In this document: in pieces, positions 49,816 through 59,394 of the stretch | How the letters are laid out: each line of letters begins with the position of its first letter | Numbering within the stretch: the first letter of the stretch is position 1 | Origin: Gulosibacter hominis | GTDB taxonomy: Bacteria > Actinomycetota > Actinomycetes > Actinomycetales > Microbacteriaceae | NCBI RefSeq assembly: GCF_904842695.1 | Contig: NZ_CAJGWQ010000005.1 | Coordinates: 62,001 to 126,000, forward strand | DNA length: 64,000 bases | Direction of reading: 5' to 3' | The notes under the pieces: generated by a model | What the model was told of the DNA's origin: nothing | The model's database searches: none | What the model saw: only the letters and a program-made list of their open reading frames with translations | Program-made: the position numbers and the translations under genes

Positions 49816-50970
49816 ATGCAAAAAATTCGATCGCTGATCGATCCGCCCCGCATCACGGGGCTCGATCTGGCTCGCGCACTCGCCATCATCGGCATGATTT
49901 TCGCTCACATGGCACTCGTGCCCGAGCTGCAGCTCGCGAAACCCGAAACCTGGCCCGGCATCATCCACGGGTTCACCTCACTGCTATTCGCATTTCTCGC
50001 CGGCGCCTCGGTCGCGCTCATGACCGGCGGTAGTTCGCGCCCCGACATCGAACAACTCCCCAAACTTCGGCTGCGCCTGGTCGGTCGCGGCACGGTGATT
50101 TTCGCGATCGGACTCTTTCTCGAAGCGCTCGGCACCCCCATCGCCATCATCCTGCCGATCTTCGGGCTGCTCTACCTCGCGCTGCTGCCATTTATTCGGA
50201 TGCAGCGGCACTTCCTCATCATCTGGGCCGCGGCACTCATGGTGTTCGCGCCGATGCTCGTGCAGCTGTTGCAATTGAGCGCGCCCTACGCGGCGGGGCT
50301 CGCATTCGTGTTCTACGGTCACTATCCGCTGCACGCCTGGCTGGCGATGGCGCTATTCGGGATGGCACTGGGCCGCTTCGACCTGCGCAGTCGCAAACTC
50401 GCAAGCATCGCGCTGCTCGCCGGAGTGGTCATCACCATCGCCGGATTCGCGCTCGCATCCCTCACCCCGGAAGGTGCCGGCCAACCGCCGGAATACACAG
50501 GCCTCTCGAGCAGTAGCGGCTCGTGGTCGGCCTACGACGAACTTCCCACCGATGACGACTTCGAACACTCACCGCTCGCGGGGGTGCTCGCGGGACTCAC
50601 CAACAGCCTGCCGCACACCGGCGGCAGCCTCGAAATCTTCCTCGGCCTGGGAGTGAGCCTGGCGGTGGTCGGGCTGTGCCTGCTTATCGGCAGCACCGGG
50701 ATGCGCTGGGTCACGTTGCCGTTCACGGCGCTCGGATCGATGCCGCTGACGGTCTATTCGCTGCACGTTGTCGTCTACCTCGTGGTGTACGGCAACACCA
50801 ACCTCAGCGACTGGATCGGCCCGCTTGAGGGCGACCCGACCGCGCTGATTGTCACGCTCGCGTTCTTGATGGGGTGCACGGCGTGGGCGCTCACGGTTGG
50901 TCGCGGCCCGCTCGAGTCGCTGATGCGCACCGCCGGGCTCGCCACCTCGGGCGAGCTGCGTTCAGAGTAG
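49816..50970 (+). CDS. DUF418/HGSNAT-like integral membrane protein
   Basis: 384 residues from ATG at 49816. About ten hydrophobic helices, beginning with the family motif ITGLDLARALAIIGMIFAHM (compare the RxxxLDxLRGxA start of membrane acyltransferases) and with YSLHVVVYLVVY near the end, seen in DUF418 and DUF1624 proteins. These are thought to transfer acyl groups across the membrane, but function is unproved. A polar loop (GQPPEYTGLSSSSGSWSAYDELPTDDDF) separates the two halves. It stands alone. Confidence 0.75.
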   Translation: MQKIRSLIDPPRITGLDLARALAIIGMIFAHMALVPELQLAKPETWPGIIHGFTSLLFAFLAGASVALMTGGSSRPDIEQLPKLRLRLVGRGTVIFAIGLFLEALGTPIAIILPIFGLLYLALLPFIRMQRHFLIIWAAALMVFAPMLVQLLQLSAPYAAGLAFVFYGHYPLHAWLAMALFGMALGRFDLRSRKLASIALLAGVVITIAGFALASLTPEGAGQPPEYTGLSSSSGSWSAYDELPTDDDFEHSPLAGVLAGLTNSLPHTGGSLEIFLGLGVSLAVVGLCLLIGSTGMRWVTLPFTALGSMPLTVYSLHVVVYLVVYGNTNLSDWIGPLEGDPTALIVTLAFLMGCTAWALTVGRGPLESLMRTAGLATSGELRSE

Positions 50971-50987
50971 TGGGTGTGGCAGCGGGT

Positions 50988-51048
50988 TTAATTATGCGTA
51001 ACCGGTGGATCACATCCCATGCATAATTAATCTGCAGGTTAATTATGC
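50988..51048. promoter_or_regulatory. Iterated TTAATTATGC operator upstream of AlbA_2 gene
   Basis: TTAATTATGC occurs at 50988-50997 and 51039-51048, and its reverse complement GCATAATTAA at 51021-51030. The second and third form an inverted repeat with perfect 10-bp arms and an 8-nt spacer. This AT-rich word stands out in the GC-rich background. A nearby GTGGATCA is repeated at about 51005 and 51053. Confidence 0.75.
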
Positions 51049-51073
51049 GCTGTGTGGATCAGGGGGTAGCGCG

Positions 51074-52825
51074 ATGATTAACGATCCAGTTCGTCAGGCG
51101 GTAGCTGCTGTTTTGCAGCGGCTGGAGAACGGTGAGCACGTCACCGGAAGTGTCGAAGGCCCGCACCTCGACCTGAAAGAAGAAGCCGGACGGCGGAACG
51201 GGTCGAAAACCATACTGCCGGGGACCCCCAGATCGAATGAAGTAGCAAAACAGCTGGCGCAGGAAGCCTCCTGTATGGCGAACACCCCTGGAGGGGGTGC
51301 GCTGATTGTCGGAGTCGCAGATGATGGCGAACTTGTCGGTGCAGCAACCGATGCTGATTGGTTGCGCAAGCGAATCTACGAGCTGACCGACCGTCGACTG
51401 ACTGTTGAGTGCATTGAACAGGTGATTTCAGGCGTACGGCTCCTGATCATCGTGGCCCCGGAAGCGCTCGAACCGATCCGTTACGGGGGTCGTATTCGAT
51501 GGCGAGTGGGTGACAGTTGTGTCGAGATCGATGCAGCTGCGTGGCACGCCCGTCGGCTTGACCTGCTGAACTTCGATTGGTCGGAACAGTCTTCTGAGGT
51601 TGGTCTTGACGAGGTTCGGGCTCGCGCGCTCGAAATTGCCCGAGACTATCTCCGAGACCGCGGTGACTCAAAAGGAGAAGACCTGGCCAACGCTCATGAC
51701 GCAGATTTACTCCGGCGCCTTGGGCTAGTCACGCCAACCGGAAAACTCACAAATGCGGGGGCAATCGCATTTACGGCACTCGACTTCTCTCCGATCGATT
51801 ATCTTCGCCGCGAGTATGCAGGCGGGGACAGTCTGACACGCATGAATCGCAAGGGAATCTCGGCGATCGAAGCGCTCCATGAGACATTCCAACTGTTGGA
51901 TGTCTATAACCCCGTTCGGCACGTGCAAGCTGGACTCGTGATGCGTCAGCTGCCCGCGCTGCCTCGGCTTGCGATGCGCGAAGCGATCGTTAACGGTATG
52001 ACGCATCGGAACTGGCAATCACACGACTCAACGCTTATCGAACATATCGGCGGCACGCTCCGCGTCACGAGTCCTGGCGGTTTTGTCGGAGGTGTAAACG
52101 AGACAAACATTATTTCGCATCCATCGCGCTCACGAAATACATCACTTGCGCACCTCTTCTCACTGCTGGGGATCGCCGAGCGTGAGGGCATCGGAGTTGA
52201 CCGCATGGTTCGCGAGATGCTCCGACTGGGCTACTCAGCACCAGTTTTTTCTCAACTGGATGCGGCTGCGGCTGTCCGAACAACACTCATTGGTGACGTC
52301 CCAGACAAAATCTGGATCGAATTTCTCGACGCTATCGAGCCAGCAACCGCCGGGAAGGATTTGAACCAGCTCATCATTCTTGATGCTCTGGCACGAAAGG
52401 GTTGGGTAGAGCTTCGTGAAGCAGCTGCTGCCATTCAGCTTCCGCGACAAGAAGCCGAACTGGCGATCCGCAGTCTCGCCGTCGCCAGTTTTAGGGGTGA
52501 ACGCATTATCCAGCCCGTTAAAGGGGCTCCTGCAGGTAGTGAACCAGTTTGGTGTTTGGGCACAGCGGTTCGTAAATACTTGGAACGCGGATGGCTCGAA
52601 TACGAAAGTGCCCGTCATCTGCCTGACCGAACCGAGACCGCGCTCAGCTACGCGCGTTACCGAGGAAGGATCAGTAGCACCGAGCTCGGGTCAATTATGG
52701 GTGTTCAACCCAGCAACCTCAGTGCGACGCTGAAACATCTCGCAGAGCAGGGTGATCTTGCGCCGTCAAATGAGTCTGGCCGTGGACAGGGGTTCCACTA
52801 CCTGGCAGTGGAACCCCGCCCCTAA
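51074..52825 (+). CDS. AlbA_2 (Schlafen-type) domain protein with ATPase-like and winged-helix parts
   Basis: 583 residues from ATG at 51074, preceded by AGGGGG. The N-terminal 120 residues are an AlbA_2/Schlafen nucleic-acid-binding domain (LKEEAGRR...ASCMANTPGGGALIVGVADDGELVG). The middle resembles the HATPase_c_4 domain found in this architecture (LAMREAIVNGMTHRNW, GTLRVTSPGGFVGGV, LGIAEREGIGVDRMVREMLRLGY). The C-terminal 150 residues look like two winged helices (LDALARKGWVELREAAAAIQL; ISSTELGSIMGVQPSNLSATLKHLAEQG). Probable transcriptional regulator, perhaps of its own promoter through the TTAATTATGC sites. Relatives are also found in defence islands; a defence role is speculative. Confidence 0.8.
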   Translation: MINDPVRQAVAAVLQRLENGEHVTGSVEGPHLDLKEEAGRRNGSKTILPGTPRSNEVAKQLAQEASCMANTPGGGALIVGVADDGELVGAATDADWLRKRIYELTDRRLTVECIEQVISGVRLLIIVAPEALEPIRYGGRIRWRVGDSCVEIDAAAWHARRLDLLNFDWSEQSSEVGLDEVRARALEIARDYLRDRGDSKGEDLANAHDADLLRRLGLVTPTGKLTNAGAIAFTALDFSPIDYLRREYAGGDSLTRMNRKGISAIEALHETFQLLDVYNPVRHVQAGLVMRQLPALPRLAMREAIVNGMTHRNWQSHDSTLIEHIGGTLRVTSPGGFVGGVNETNIISHPSRSRNTSLAHLFSLLGIAEREGIGVDRMVREMLRLGYSAPVFSQLDAAAAVRTTLIGDVPDKIWIEFLDAIEPATAGKDLNQLIILDALARKGWVELREAAAAIQLPRQEAELAIRSLAVASFRGERIIQPVKGAPAGSEPVWCLGTAVRKYLERGWLEYESARHLPDRTETALSYARYRGRISSTELGSIMGVQPSNLSATLKHLAEQGDLAPSNESGRGQGFHYLAVEPRP

Positions 52826-52837
52826 CATCCGTGACAG

Positions 52838-55135
52838 CTACTCGGTCACGTGGTCGCCGAAACGCGAGGGCAGCGTCGCGGCACGCAGCTGCTGCAGCTC
52901 AGCAACCGGCACCGTGAACTGACCCTGCACCTCAAGCGCATCACCGTCGGTGACACCGATGCGCAGAATCGGCAGCTTGCGGGCCTCGCACATGAGGGTG
53001 AACCGCACATCGTCCTCGCGCGGCACCGACACGATCACGCGCGCCTGCGACTCCGAGAACAGTGCCGTGGTCACATCCACACCGTCGCGCTGCAGCAGTT
53101 CATCGAGCACGATGCGCGCACCGATACCGAAACGCACACACGACTCCACGAGCGCCAGTGCCAACCCACCCTCAGAAAGGTCGTGTGCCGACGACAGCAG
53201 CCCCTCCTTCGAGGCCGACTGCAGCGCCGAAGCGAGCGCCATCTCGGCCTCGAAATCAACTGCCGGGGGCATCCCACCCAGGTGGTCATGCACCGCATCG
53301 GCCCACAGCGAACCCGAAAGCTCTTCGCGCGTAACGCCCAGCAGGTAGATGTTGTTGCCCTCATCCTGCCAACCGCCCGCAACCCGCAGGTCGACATCCT
53401 CAAAACGGCCCAGCACCGCAACAGTGGGGGTGGGGTGGATGGGCGTATCACCGGTCTGGTTGTAGAACGAGACGTTACCGCCGGTCACCGGGATCGACAG
53501 CTCGAGGCACCCATCAGCGAGTCCCTCAACCGCATGCGAGAACTGCCACATCACCTCGGGGTTCTCTGGCGAACCAAAATTCAGGCAGTCGCTCACCGCC
53601 ATCGGCTCCGCGCCGGTGGTGGCAACGTTACGGTACGCCTCGGCAAGCGCGAGCCGGGCACCGGTGCGCGGGTCGAGCTGGGCGTAACGGCCGTTCGCAT
53701 CCATCGACAGCGCAACCCCCAGGCGGGTGGTTTCGTCGATCCGCAACACACCCGCATCCTCGGGGTAGGCGAACGCCGTGTTGCCGCCAACGTAGCGGTC
53801 AAACTGGTCGGTGATCCACGCCGGGTCGGCCGCATTCGGGTGGCCGAGCACCGCGAACAGCTGTGCCCGCAGCTCGTCACCGCTGGCCTCTCGGGGGAGA
53901 GCCTCAGCGCGATCGGCCTGCAGTGCATCAATCCACTCGGGATAGGCCACCGGGCGGTCGTACACAGGCCCGTCGACCGCGACGGTGGTGGGGTCAACAT
54001 CCACGATGCGCTCGCCCTGCCAGTCGATGACCAGGCGACCGGTGTCGGTCACCTCGCCGAGCACACTCGCCTCGACCTCCCACTTGTCGGTGATCGCGAG
54101 GAACTCGTCGAGCTTTTCGGGGCTGACGATCGCCATCATCCGCTCCTGCGACTCTGACATCAAAATTTCTTCGGCGGTGAGGGTGTCGTCACGCAACAGC
54201 ACATTGTCGAGCGAGATGTGCATCCCGCCATCACCTGCCGCGGCCAGCTCGCTGGTGGCGCACGAAATACCGGCCGCGCCGAGGTCTTGAATACCCTCAA
54301 CGGCCCCGGCAGCAAACAGTTCGAGGCAGCACTCGATCAGCACCTTTTCGGCAAACGGGTCACCAACCTGCACCGCGGGGCGCTTGGTGGGGCCGCCCTC
54401 ATCAAACGAATCGGAAGCGAGAATGGATGCGCCACCAATTCCGTCGCCGCCGGTGCGGGCACCGAACAGCACCACTTTGTTGCCGGCACCGCGAGCGTTC
54501 GCCAGGTGCAAATCTTCGTGCTTAAGGGCACCCACGGCGAGCGCGTTCACGAGCGGATTCACCTGGTAGGTCTTGTCGAACCAGGTCTCACCACCAATAT
54601 TTGGCAGGCCCAGGCAGTTGCCGTAGAACGAAATACCGCCCACAACGCCGTGCACCACGCGAGCGGTGTCGGGGTCGTCGATATCGCCGAAACGCAGTCC
54701 ATCCATCACCGCAACCGGGCGGGCGCCCATTGAAATAATGTCGCGCACAATGCCACCAACACCGGTGGCAGCGCCCTGGAACGGCTCAATGTAGCTGGGG
54801 TGGTTGTGCGACTCGACCTTGAAGGTGACGGCCCAGTTGTCGCCGATGTCGAGCACACCGGCGTTCTCACCCATACCCACCATGAGGTGCTCGCGCATCT
54901 TGTCGTTCTGTTTTTGGCCGAACTGGCGCAGGTACTTTTTCGACGACTTGTACGAGCAGTGCTCCGACCACATCACCGAATACATGGCTAGCTCACCCGA
55001 GGTGGGGCGGCGGCCGAGGATTTCACGGATGAGCGCGTACTCTTCTGCCTTCAGGCCGAGCGACTCGTACGGCTGCTCCTTTTCGGGGGTGGCCTTGGCG
55101 TTTTCGACGGTGTCGGGAACGTGACGGATGCTCAA
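52838..55135 (-). CDS. purL: Phosphoribosylformylglycinamidine synthase subunit II
   Basis: 765 residues, the small-type Pur[59 protein letters not shown] and [18 protein letters not shown] are family hallmarks. It converts FGAR to FGAM in purine synthesis, with ATP and ammonia supplied by PurQ. The start is TTG at 55135, with AGGAG 6 nt upstream; an upstream ATG frame to 55237 lacks both ribosome site and conservation. PurQ and PurS are encoded 6 kb away (61244-62295). Convergent with the AlbA_2 gene, 12 bp apart. Confidence 0.96.
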   Translation of the reverse strand: MSIRHVPDTVENAKATPEKEQPYESLGLKAEEYALIREILGRRPTSGELAMYSVMWSEHCSYKSSKKYLRQFGQKQNDKMREHLMVGMGENAGVLDIGDNWAVTFKVESHNHPSYIEPFQGAATGVGGIVRDIISMGARPVAVMDGLRFGDIDDPDTARVVHGVVGGISFYGNCLGLPNIGGETWFDKTYQVNPLVNALAVGALKHEDLHLANARGAGNKVVLFGARTGGDGIGGASILASDSFDEGGPTKRPAVQVGDPFAEKVLIECCLELFAAGAVEGIQDLGAAGISCATSELAAAGDGGMHISLDNVLLRDDTLTAEEILMSESQERMMAIVSPEKLDEFLAITDKWEVEASVLGEVTDTGRLVIDWQGERIVDVDPTTVAVDGPVYDRPVAYPEWIDALQADRAEALPREASGDELRAQLFAVLGHPNAADPAWITDQFDRYVGGNTAFAYPEDAGVLRIDETTRLGVALSMDANGRYAQLDPRTGARLALAEAYRNVATTGAEPMAVSDCLNFGSPENPEVMWQFSHAVEGLADGCLELSIPVTGGNVSFYNQTGDTPIHPTPTVAVLGRFEDVDLRVAGGWQDEGNNIYLLGVTREELSGSLWADAVHDHLGGMPPAVDFEAEMALASALQSASKEGLLSSAHDLSEGGLALALVESCVRFGIGARIVLDELLQRDGVDVTTALFSESQARVIVSVPREDDVRFTLMCEARKLPILRIGVTDGDALEVQGQFTVPVAELQQLRAATLPSRFGDHVTE

Positions 55136-55162
55136 ATTCGCTCCTAGAGAAGGGGTGAGGAT

Positions 55163-55183
55163 GCCCGACACGGCCGGTCGGGC
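55163..55183. promoter_or_regulatory. Hairpin in the purL leader
   Basis: GCCCGAC and GTCGGGC, 7-bp stem with a 7-nt loop, 28 bp upstream of the purL start. A second hairpin, GCATCC-GTTG-GGATGC, lies at about 55236-55251. It may be part of an operator or an RNA leader; no known purine riboswitch is recognised. Confidence 0.4.
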
Positions 55184-55316
55184 AAAGTCTGCTTCCGAGT
55201 CTAGTCGGCGGTGCCGGTTCACGGTGGAGGAGCGCATCCGTTGGGATGCGGTGCGGCGCGAGCTACCTCCGTAGCGCCGTGCCCGAACCTGTTTGTGTCG
55301 AATAGCTCAGGGAGTG

Positions 55317-56408
55317 CTAACCGTTGTTTCGAATTTCCACAAGCGAGAGCTCTTCGCCGCTGATGCGGTAGATAAATGCCACATCTTGATCGAGGACGTA
55401 TTTATCCGAACCACTCTCAGCATAATGGCAGTCTGTGCTACCGTTTTCGTATTTGCAAACATAATTGCTGTATTCGATGGAGACCGGTTCAACTAGCACA
55501 AAATATGCTGGATCGCTTGAGTAGCGTCCTGCATGCTTCTCGTACCAGGTCTGCCACTCGCTCGAATGTTTATCGATGAGAGTTATCTTGTCGGGATTGC
55601 CGGCGTCCGGTGCATATCGAAACACGCCAACACTGGACTGTCGTTCCGGGTCATGTTGATCAAATGAGAGGTTATAGTAGCTCTCAGTACACCAGTTCTT
55701 GCACTTTTCGCGGAAAGCCTCGATTTGGGTGATTGCCGCCTTCTCGCCGTCGGGTGACAGCGAAAACTTGGCGTCTTTGAGGGCCTCATTGATTCGCCCG
55801 GCATTGCCCATCTCATCATCGGCCGCAGGGAACACGAGGGCCACATCAACGCCCTCCTCGGGCGAAGTCAGATACTTACTCGTAGTCGCAGCGTCGACCT
55901 GGTGCTTGCCTGGCACATACAGCGGCTCATCACTGGTGGGGGCGGAGTCGAATTGATCTTCTTCGAAGCTATCACCTGACTCACCCAAGGGGTTGATCGT
56001 GATGAAGGGGTCGATGATCCGCCAACCCGCGTCATCGTAACGCAGCGTCGCATCCCACTGGTATGAATCAGACTCGACCTTGTAAGTGACCGTCACTGAA
56101 GCGATTCTGCGGTCGATTGGGCGCGGGTTCGCTTCGGGCGCGTTTTCAATCGATTCCAACTCGGCGGGAACCTTGGGAAGCTGAATCTTATCGGGGCTAA
56201 CCTCGTTAGCGGCAATCTTGCTGATGGCCTCCTTATCGGAGCTTTCGATGGCCGCAAAATATTTCTCGACGGTCTGGCTAGCAGTATCCCCTCCGGGTGC
56301 CGGATCAGCCTCGGGATCGGCATTGGAGATTGTTGCGCACGAGGTGAGCGCAAGGGTAGCGAGTGCGGTTGAGACTGAGGCGAGCAGTTTTCGATTACGA
56401 GTCAACAT
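55317..56408 (-). CDS. Lipoprotein of unknown function
   Basis: 363 residues. Signal peptide with lipobox LTSC near residue 24, then a Pro/Ala/Asp linker. Residues 45-150 look like a small NTF2/lumazine-binding-like fold (TASQTVEKYFAAIESSDKEAISKIAA; YDDAGWRIIDPFITI). The C-terminal half has four Cys (CKNWC; CKYENGSTDC) that could form disulfides. I do not recognise a family. Six bases downstream of the membrane-protein gene, so the two are one transcription unit. Confidence 0.75.
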   Translation of the reverse strand: MLTRNRKLLASVSTALATLALTSCATISNADPEADPAPGGDTASQTVEKYFAAIESSDKEAISKIAANEVSPDKIQLPKVPAELESIENAPEANPRPIDRRIASVTVTYKVESDSYQWDATLRYDDAGWRIIDPFITINPLGESGDSFEEDQFDSAPTSDEPLYVPGKHQVDAATTSKYLTSPEEGVDVALVFPAADDEMGNAGRINEALKDAKFSLSPDGEKAAITQIEAFREKCKNWCTESYYNLSFDQHDPERQSSVGVFRYAPDAGNPDKITLIDKHSSEWQTWYEKHAGRYSSDPAYFVLVEPVSIEYSNYVCKYENGSTDCHYAESGSDKYVLDQDVAFIYRISGEELSLVEIRNNG

Positions 56409-56414
56409 GGCGAA

Positions 56415-57158
56415 CTACTTTCCAGTAAATACCGAGAGGTTTGCTGATTCGAAGGCGTTGAGGAAGTCGCCGTAGTTTGCCCCTTCACCCGGTCGGCAAG
56501 TGTATTTAAAAACCACAGCTTGGCCACTGGCATCAAAGGCTCGAAGAGTGACAAATGAAGACAAATCAATGGTGTCGACTCGGTAAAGTGCAAATTCAAC
56601 GATCTCGGTCGTGCCACCCTCGCTCGCAGCTTCAATGGAATATGGTTCAAGCTTGCTAATAACCCGTTCCGTATGGCTGTCGGATGGGTAGAGGGTCTCG
56701 ATCAGCTGTTCGGTGGCTTCGAGGTCAGATTTAAATGTGCCCGACCGTGCCTCAGCCTCGTCGCCAAAGTAGGAGATCGGGGAGGTGGAACCCTCGGTCC
56801 AGCAGCCATCTTTCTTCACCGTGGGGCTCATGATTGCTGCCGATGCAATCTCGTTGCGCGAGTTTAGCGGAAATTTCGGCAGCGAATTGAAGTAAATGAA
56901 AAGGCCCACAGGAACAGCGATCGCAAGTACCACTACGGCCGCAATTATGGCGGCGATGAGGCCAATTGACGTTTTCTTCTTGTCGCGCGGTGGTTCTGCG
57001 GGTTCATTGATGTCCGGCATGGTGGGAGGCGCGAAACTCGTGCCCACGCTCGCCTGGGCAGTCGCAGGTGCCTGCGACTGCAGGGAATGTGCTTGCTGGG
57101 GTTGCGGCTGCGAAAAGTTGTTTAGTGAGGGAAGTTCAGGAAGCTGCTCATTGCCCAT
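56415..57158 (-). CDS. Membrane-anchored protein with Pro/Gln-rich N-terminus, unknown function
   Basis: 247 residues: a disordered cytoplasmic N-terminus rich in Pro, Gln and Ser (QPQPQQAHSLQSQAPATAQA), basic DKKK, one membrane helix (SIGLIAAIIAAVVVLAIAVPVGLFIYF, about 64-90), then an extracellular domain with two Cys. This topology resembles DUF4190/DUF4352-like secreted regulators of actinobacteria, but no family is recognised with confidence. First gene of a two-gene operon with the lipoprotein, suggesting they act together at the cell surface. Confidence 0.72.
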   Translation of the reverse strand: MGNEQLPELPSLNNFSQPQPQQAHSLQSQAPATAQASVGTSFAPPTMPDINEPAEPPRDKKKTSIGLIAAIIAAVVVLAIAVPVGLFIYFNSLPKFPLNSRNEIASAAIMSPTVKKDGCWTEGSTSPISYFGDEAEARSGTFKSDLEATEQLIETLYPSDSHTERVISKLEPYSIEAASEGGTTEIVEFALYRVDTIDLSSFVTLRAFDASGQAVVFKYTCRPGEGANYGDFLNAFESANLSVFTGK

Positions 57159-57252
57159 GTCGATCCTTCAGACGAGAGGAATGATTAAAGCCAATTATAT
57201 CCGAACATCTCACCCTGCGTTGGTCTGACTGGCGAGGGTACACGCGGTTTTA

Positions 57253-57747
57253 CTACCCCCGCAGTGCTGCACCAAGGGATGGGGCGAGGATAAAAACGAA
57301 CGCCGCGACCGCGATCAGCGCCAGGGTTACCGGATGCGCGAGCGTCCAGGTCACCAGGCCATCGAGGCGCTTTCCAAACATCCCCGCACCCCCATAGTCG
57401 GCACGCAATCCGCGCTCCCGCGCATCCGCATCCTCGTGTATCCAGCCGCTGGGAAACCGACCCGAACGCTCAACCCACCAGTCAAAAAGCAGCGTCGCGA
57501 ACGGTGGCACCGAAGCCAGCCCGCCCACCAGCATCAATCCAAACGACCAGCGCGCGCTCGCACCCACCACCAGCCCAAAGAACAGGTAGGCCAAAAACGC
57601 GGTGCCATGCGCCGCGCCCGCAAACGGCACCAGCACACTGCCCGCATCCGGATTCATGACGTACTTGAACAGCATCGCGACCAGCAAAAACGCCCAGGTG
57701 CAGGCTTCGATGATGGAAGTGATGCGAAGAACACGGCGAGGAGTCAC
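57253..57747 (-). CDS. DUF3817 integral membrane protein
   Basis: 164 residues with four hydrophobic helices. ITSIIEACTWAFLLVAMLFKYV and FAGAAHGTAFLAYLF are the DUF3817 pattern. A charged extracellular or cytoplasmic loop (SGWIHEDADARERGL) and one more helix follow, longer than the usual 100-residue member. Function unknown. The 218-bp gap downstream to 57965 holds no gene. Confidence 0.8.
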   Translation of the reverse strand: MTPRRVLRITSIIEACTWAFLLVAMLFKYVMNPDAGSVLVPFAGAAHGTAFLAYLFFGLVVGASARWSFGLMLVGGLASVPPFATLLFDWWVERSGRFPSGWIHEDADARERGLRADYGGAGMFGKRLDGLVTWTLAHPVTLALIAVAAFVFILAPSLGAALRG

Positions 57748-57965
57748 CCGGCCAGCCTACTTGCGTGGCGCGTGGCGGGTGCGCCTGTGTCGCCGGTCCG
57801 GGCGCGGGTGGGATGCACACAATGGCTGGTCACGAACGGATTTTCAGTGCCGAGAAGCGCGGGAGCTTCACACCGAGCTGTTCATCCAGCATCCCTAGGC
57901 TGGATGAGCAGAGCACCGCAGTGCGGCAGCGGTTAAGTTGCCGCTGAGTTATCCCGGAGGTTCAG

Positions 57966-58670
57966 ATGACCGAACAGATCGAAGCTACCGAAACTCGTAA
58001 CCCGATGCCCATGCTGGGTGAGCCCGCACCGGCATTCGAAGCCGTAACCACGCAGGGTGACATTAGCTTCCCTGCCGACTACGCGGGTAAGTGGGTGGTG
58101 TTCTTCTCGCACCCGGCCGACTTCACGCCCGTGTGCACCACCGAATTCATGACCTTCGCCAAGATGATGGGCGAGTTCAAGGCGCTCAACACCGAGCTCG
58201 TTGGCCTGTCGGTTGACTCGCTGTACGGCCACATCGCCTGGCTGCGCAAGATCCAAGAGCTCGAGTGGAAGGACATGAAAAACCTCGACGTGACCTTCCC
58301 GCTCATCGAAGACATCCGCATGGATATTTCGAAAAAATACGGGATGATCCAGCCCGGCCAGTCGAACACGCAGGCCGTGCGCGCGGTGTTCATCATCGAC
58401 CCCGAGGGCATCATCCGCACGATCCTGTATTACCCGCTGTCGACCGGTCGCAATTTCGACGAAATTAAGCGCATCATCATCGCGCTGCAGACGGCCGACC
58501 GTGACAATGTGGCGACTCCCGCCGACTGGCGACCCGGCGACGATGTGATCGTGCCCACCGCCGGTTCGTGTGGTGTGGCCGCCGAGCGGATGCTCAACCA
58601 GAGCGAGGACGAGTACTGCCTCGACTGGTTCCTCTGCTTCCGCAAAGACAAAAACGAGGTCGCGAAGTAG
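57966..58670 (+). CDS. Peroxiredoxin of the Prx6/archaeal type
   Basis: 234 residues. The peroxidatic Cys is C57 in HPADFTPVCTTEF. Length, SVDSLYGHIAWLRKI and FPLIEDIRMDISKKYG fit the long Prx6-type subgroup (AhpC/TSA plus a C-terminal arm). Two more Cys regions near the C-terminus (AGSCGVAAERML and EYCLDWFLCF) may supply resolving thiols, as in archaeal relatives. It reduces peroxide in the cytoplasm. CCGGAGG precedes the ATG. Amine oxidases elsewhere in this window would make the peroxide such an enzyme removes. Confidence 0.92.
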   Translation: MTEQIEATETRNPMPMLGEPAPAFEAVTTQGDISFPADYAGKWVVFFSHPADFTPVCTTEFMTFAKMMGEFKALNTELVGLSVDSLYGHIAWLRKIQELEWKDMKNLDVTFPLIEDIRMDISKKYGMIQPGQSNTQAVRAVFIIDPEGIIRTILYYPLSTGRNFDEIKRIIIALQTADRDNVATPADWRPGDDVIVPTAGSCGVAAERMLNQSEDEYCLDWFLCFRKDKNEVAK

Positions 58671-58715
58671 CTGACTTTGCGACGCGAGCGTGGCCCGGCG
58701 CCGCGGGCACCGCTC

Positions 58716-58776
58716 GGGTACACCGAAAACCCACGGGGACACCGCTATAGCGGTGTCCCTCAGTGGTTTCGGTGGC
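58716..58776. repeat. Intergenic palindrome family B, copy 4
   Basis: Left GGGTACACCGAAAACC, core GGACACCGCTATAGCGGTGTCC, right GGTTTCGGTG. Lies between the convergent peroxiredoxin and OsmC genes and is followed by CTTTGAA and a hairpin starting GACTGCCC, the same order as at 61043-61229. Confidence 0.85.
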
Positions 58777-58786
58777 TTTGAAGCGC

Positions 58787-58814
58787 GACTGCCCCCGGCG
58801 AACCGAGGGCAGTC
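58787..58814 (-). terminator. Hairpin terminator after osmC-like gene
   Basis: GACTGCCC and GGGCAGTC form an 8-bp stem with a 12-nt loop containing GGCGAACCGA, 28 bp beyond the OsmC stop. The loop word is shared with the larger hairpin at 61172-61229. Confidence 0.6.
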
Positions 58815-58841
58815 AGCAAGCTGCGGCGTTAAAGGGATGCA

Positions 58842-59276
58842 CTAGGCGCGCTCGAACGCGAACGACACCGGGGTGGGGTTCGCGAGGTTGTCGGAGACGG
58901 GGCAGCGCGTCTTTGCCTCGTCGATGATCGACTGCACGGTGGCGTCGTCGGCGTCGCTGTCGAGGCGCACGGTGACACGGATGTCGCTGTAGCCGGCGCG
59001 GTTCTCGGTGGGCTGGCCAACCACCTTCGACGGGTCGAGGTCGCCCTCGGCGTCAAGGGCGAGCGAATTGATGGTGACGCCGCGCTCTTTCGCGACGATG
59101 TGAATCACCACGTTGAAGCATCCCAGCAGCGCGCCGAGCACATATTCCACGGGGTTGGGGCCCTGATCTTCGCCGCCGAGTGCCGGCGGCTCGTCGACAA
59201 CAAATTTGAACTGACGGGCCGTGACTTCCAGCTGGGTTTCGCCGGTCGCCTTCGAGGTGACATTGAACACTGCCAT
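58842..59276 (-). CDS. OsmC family peroxidase-like protein
   Basis: 144 residues from ATG at 59276, preceded by GAAGGAG. The two active Cys are in ALLGCFNVVIHIVA and KTRCPVSDNL, and the Glu/Arg side of the site is near GPNPVEYVLGALL. OsmC/YhfA-type proteins reduce organic hydroperoxides. A longer frame to 59354 exists but lacks conservation. Convergent with a peroxiredoxin, so the two form a small oxidative-defence pair. Confidence 0.88.
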   Translation of the reverse strand: MAVFNVTSKATGETQLEVTARQFKFVVDEPPALGGEDQGPNPVEYVLGALLGCFNVVIHIVAKERGVTINSLALDAEGDLDPSKVVGQPTENRAGYSDIRVTVRLDSDADDATVQSIIDEAKTRCPVSDNLANPTPVSFAFERA

Positions 59277-59394
59277 GGGTGACTCCTTCTGGGTGGATGC
59301 GGTGTTGCTGGCACCGTAACAAGCCACATCAAACCGAACCCGGTGTCCTGTCATCGGGGTTCATGCCGGGTAATTGCGGTTAATACTCGGGCGA

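Noticed and set aside
52850-54157. A 435-codon plus-strand frame over purL
   Set aside because: Antisense to a highly conserved purine gene.
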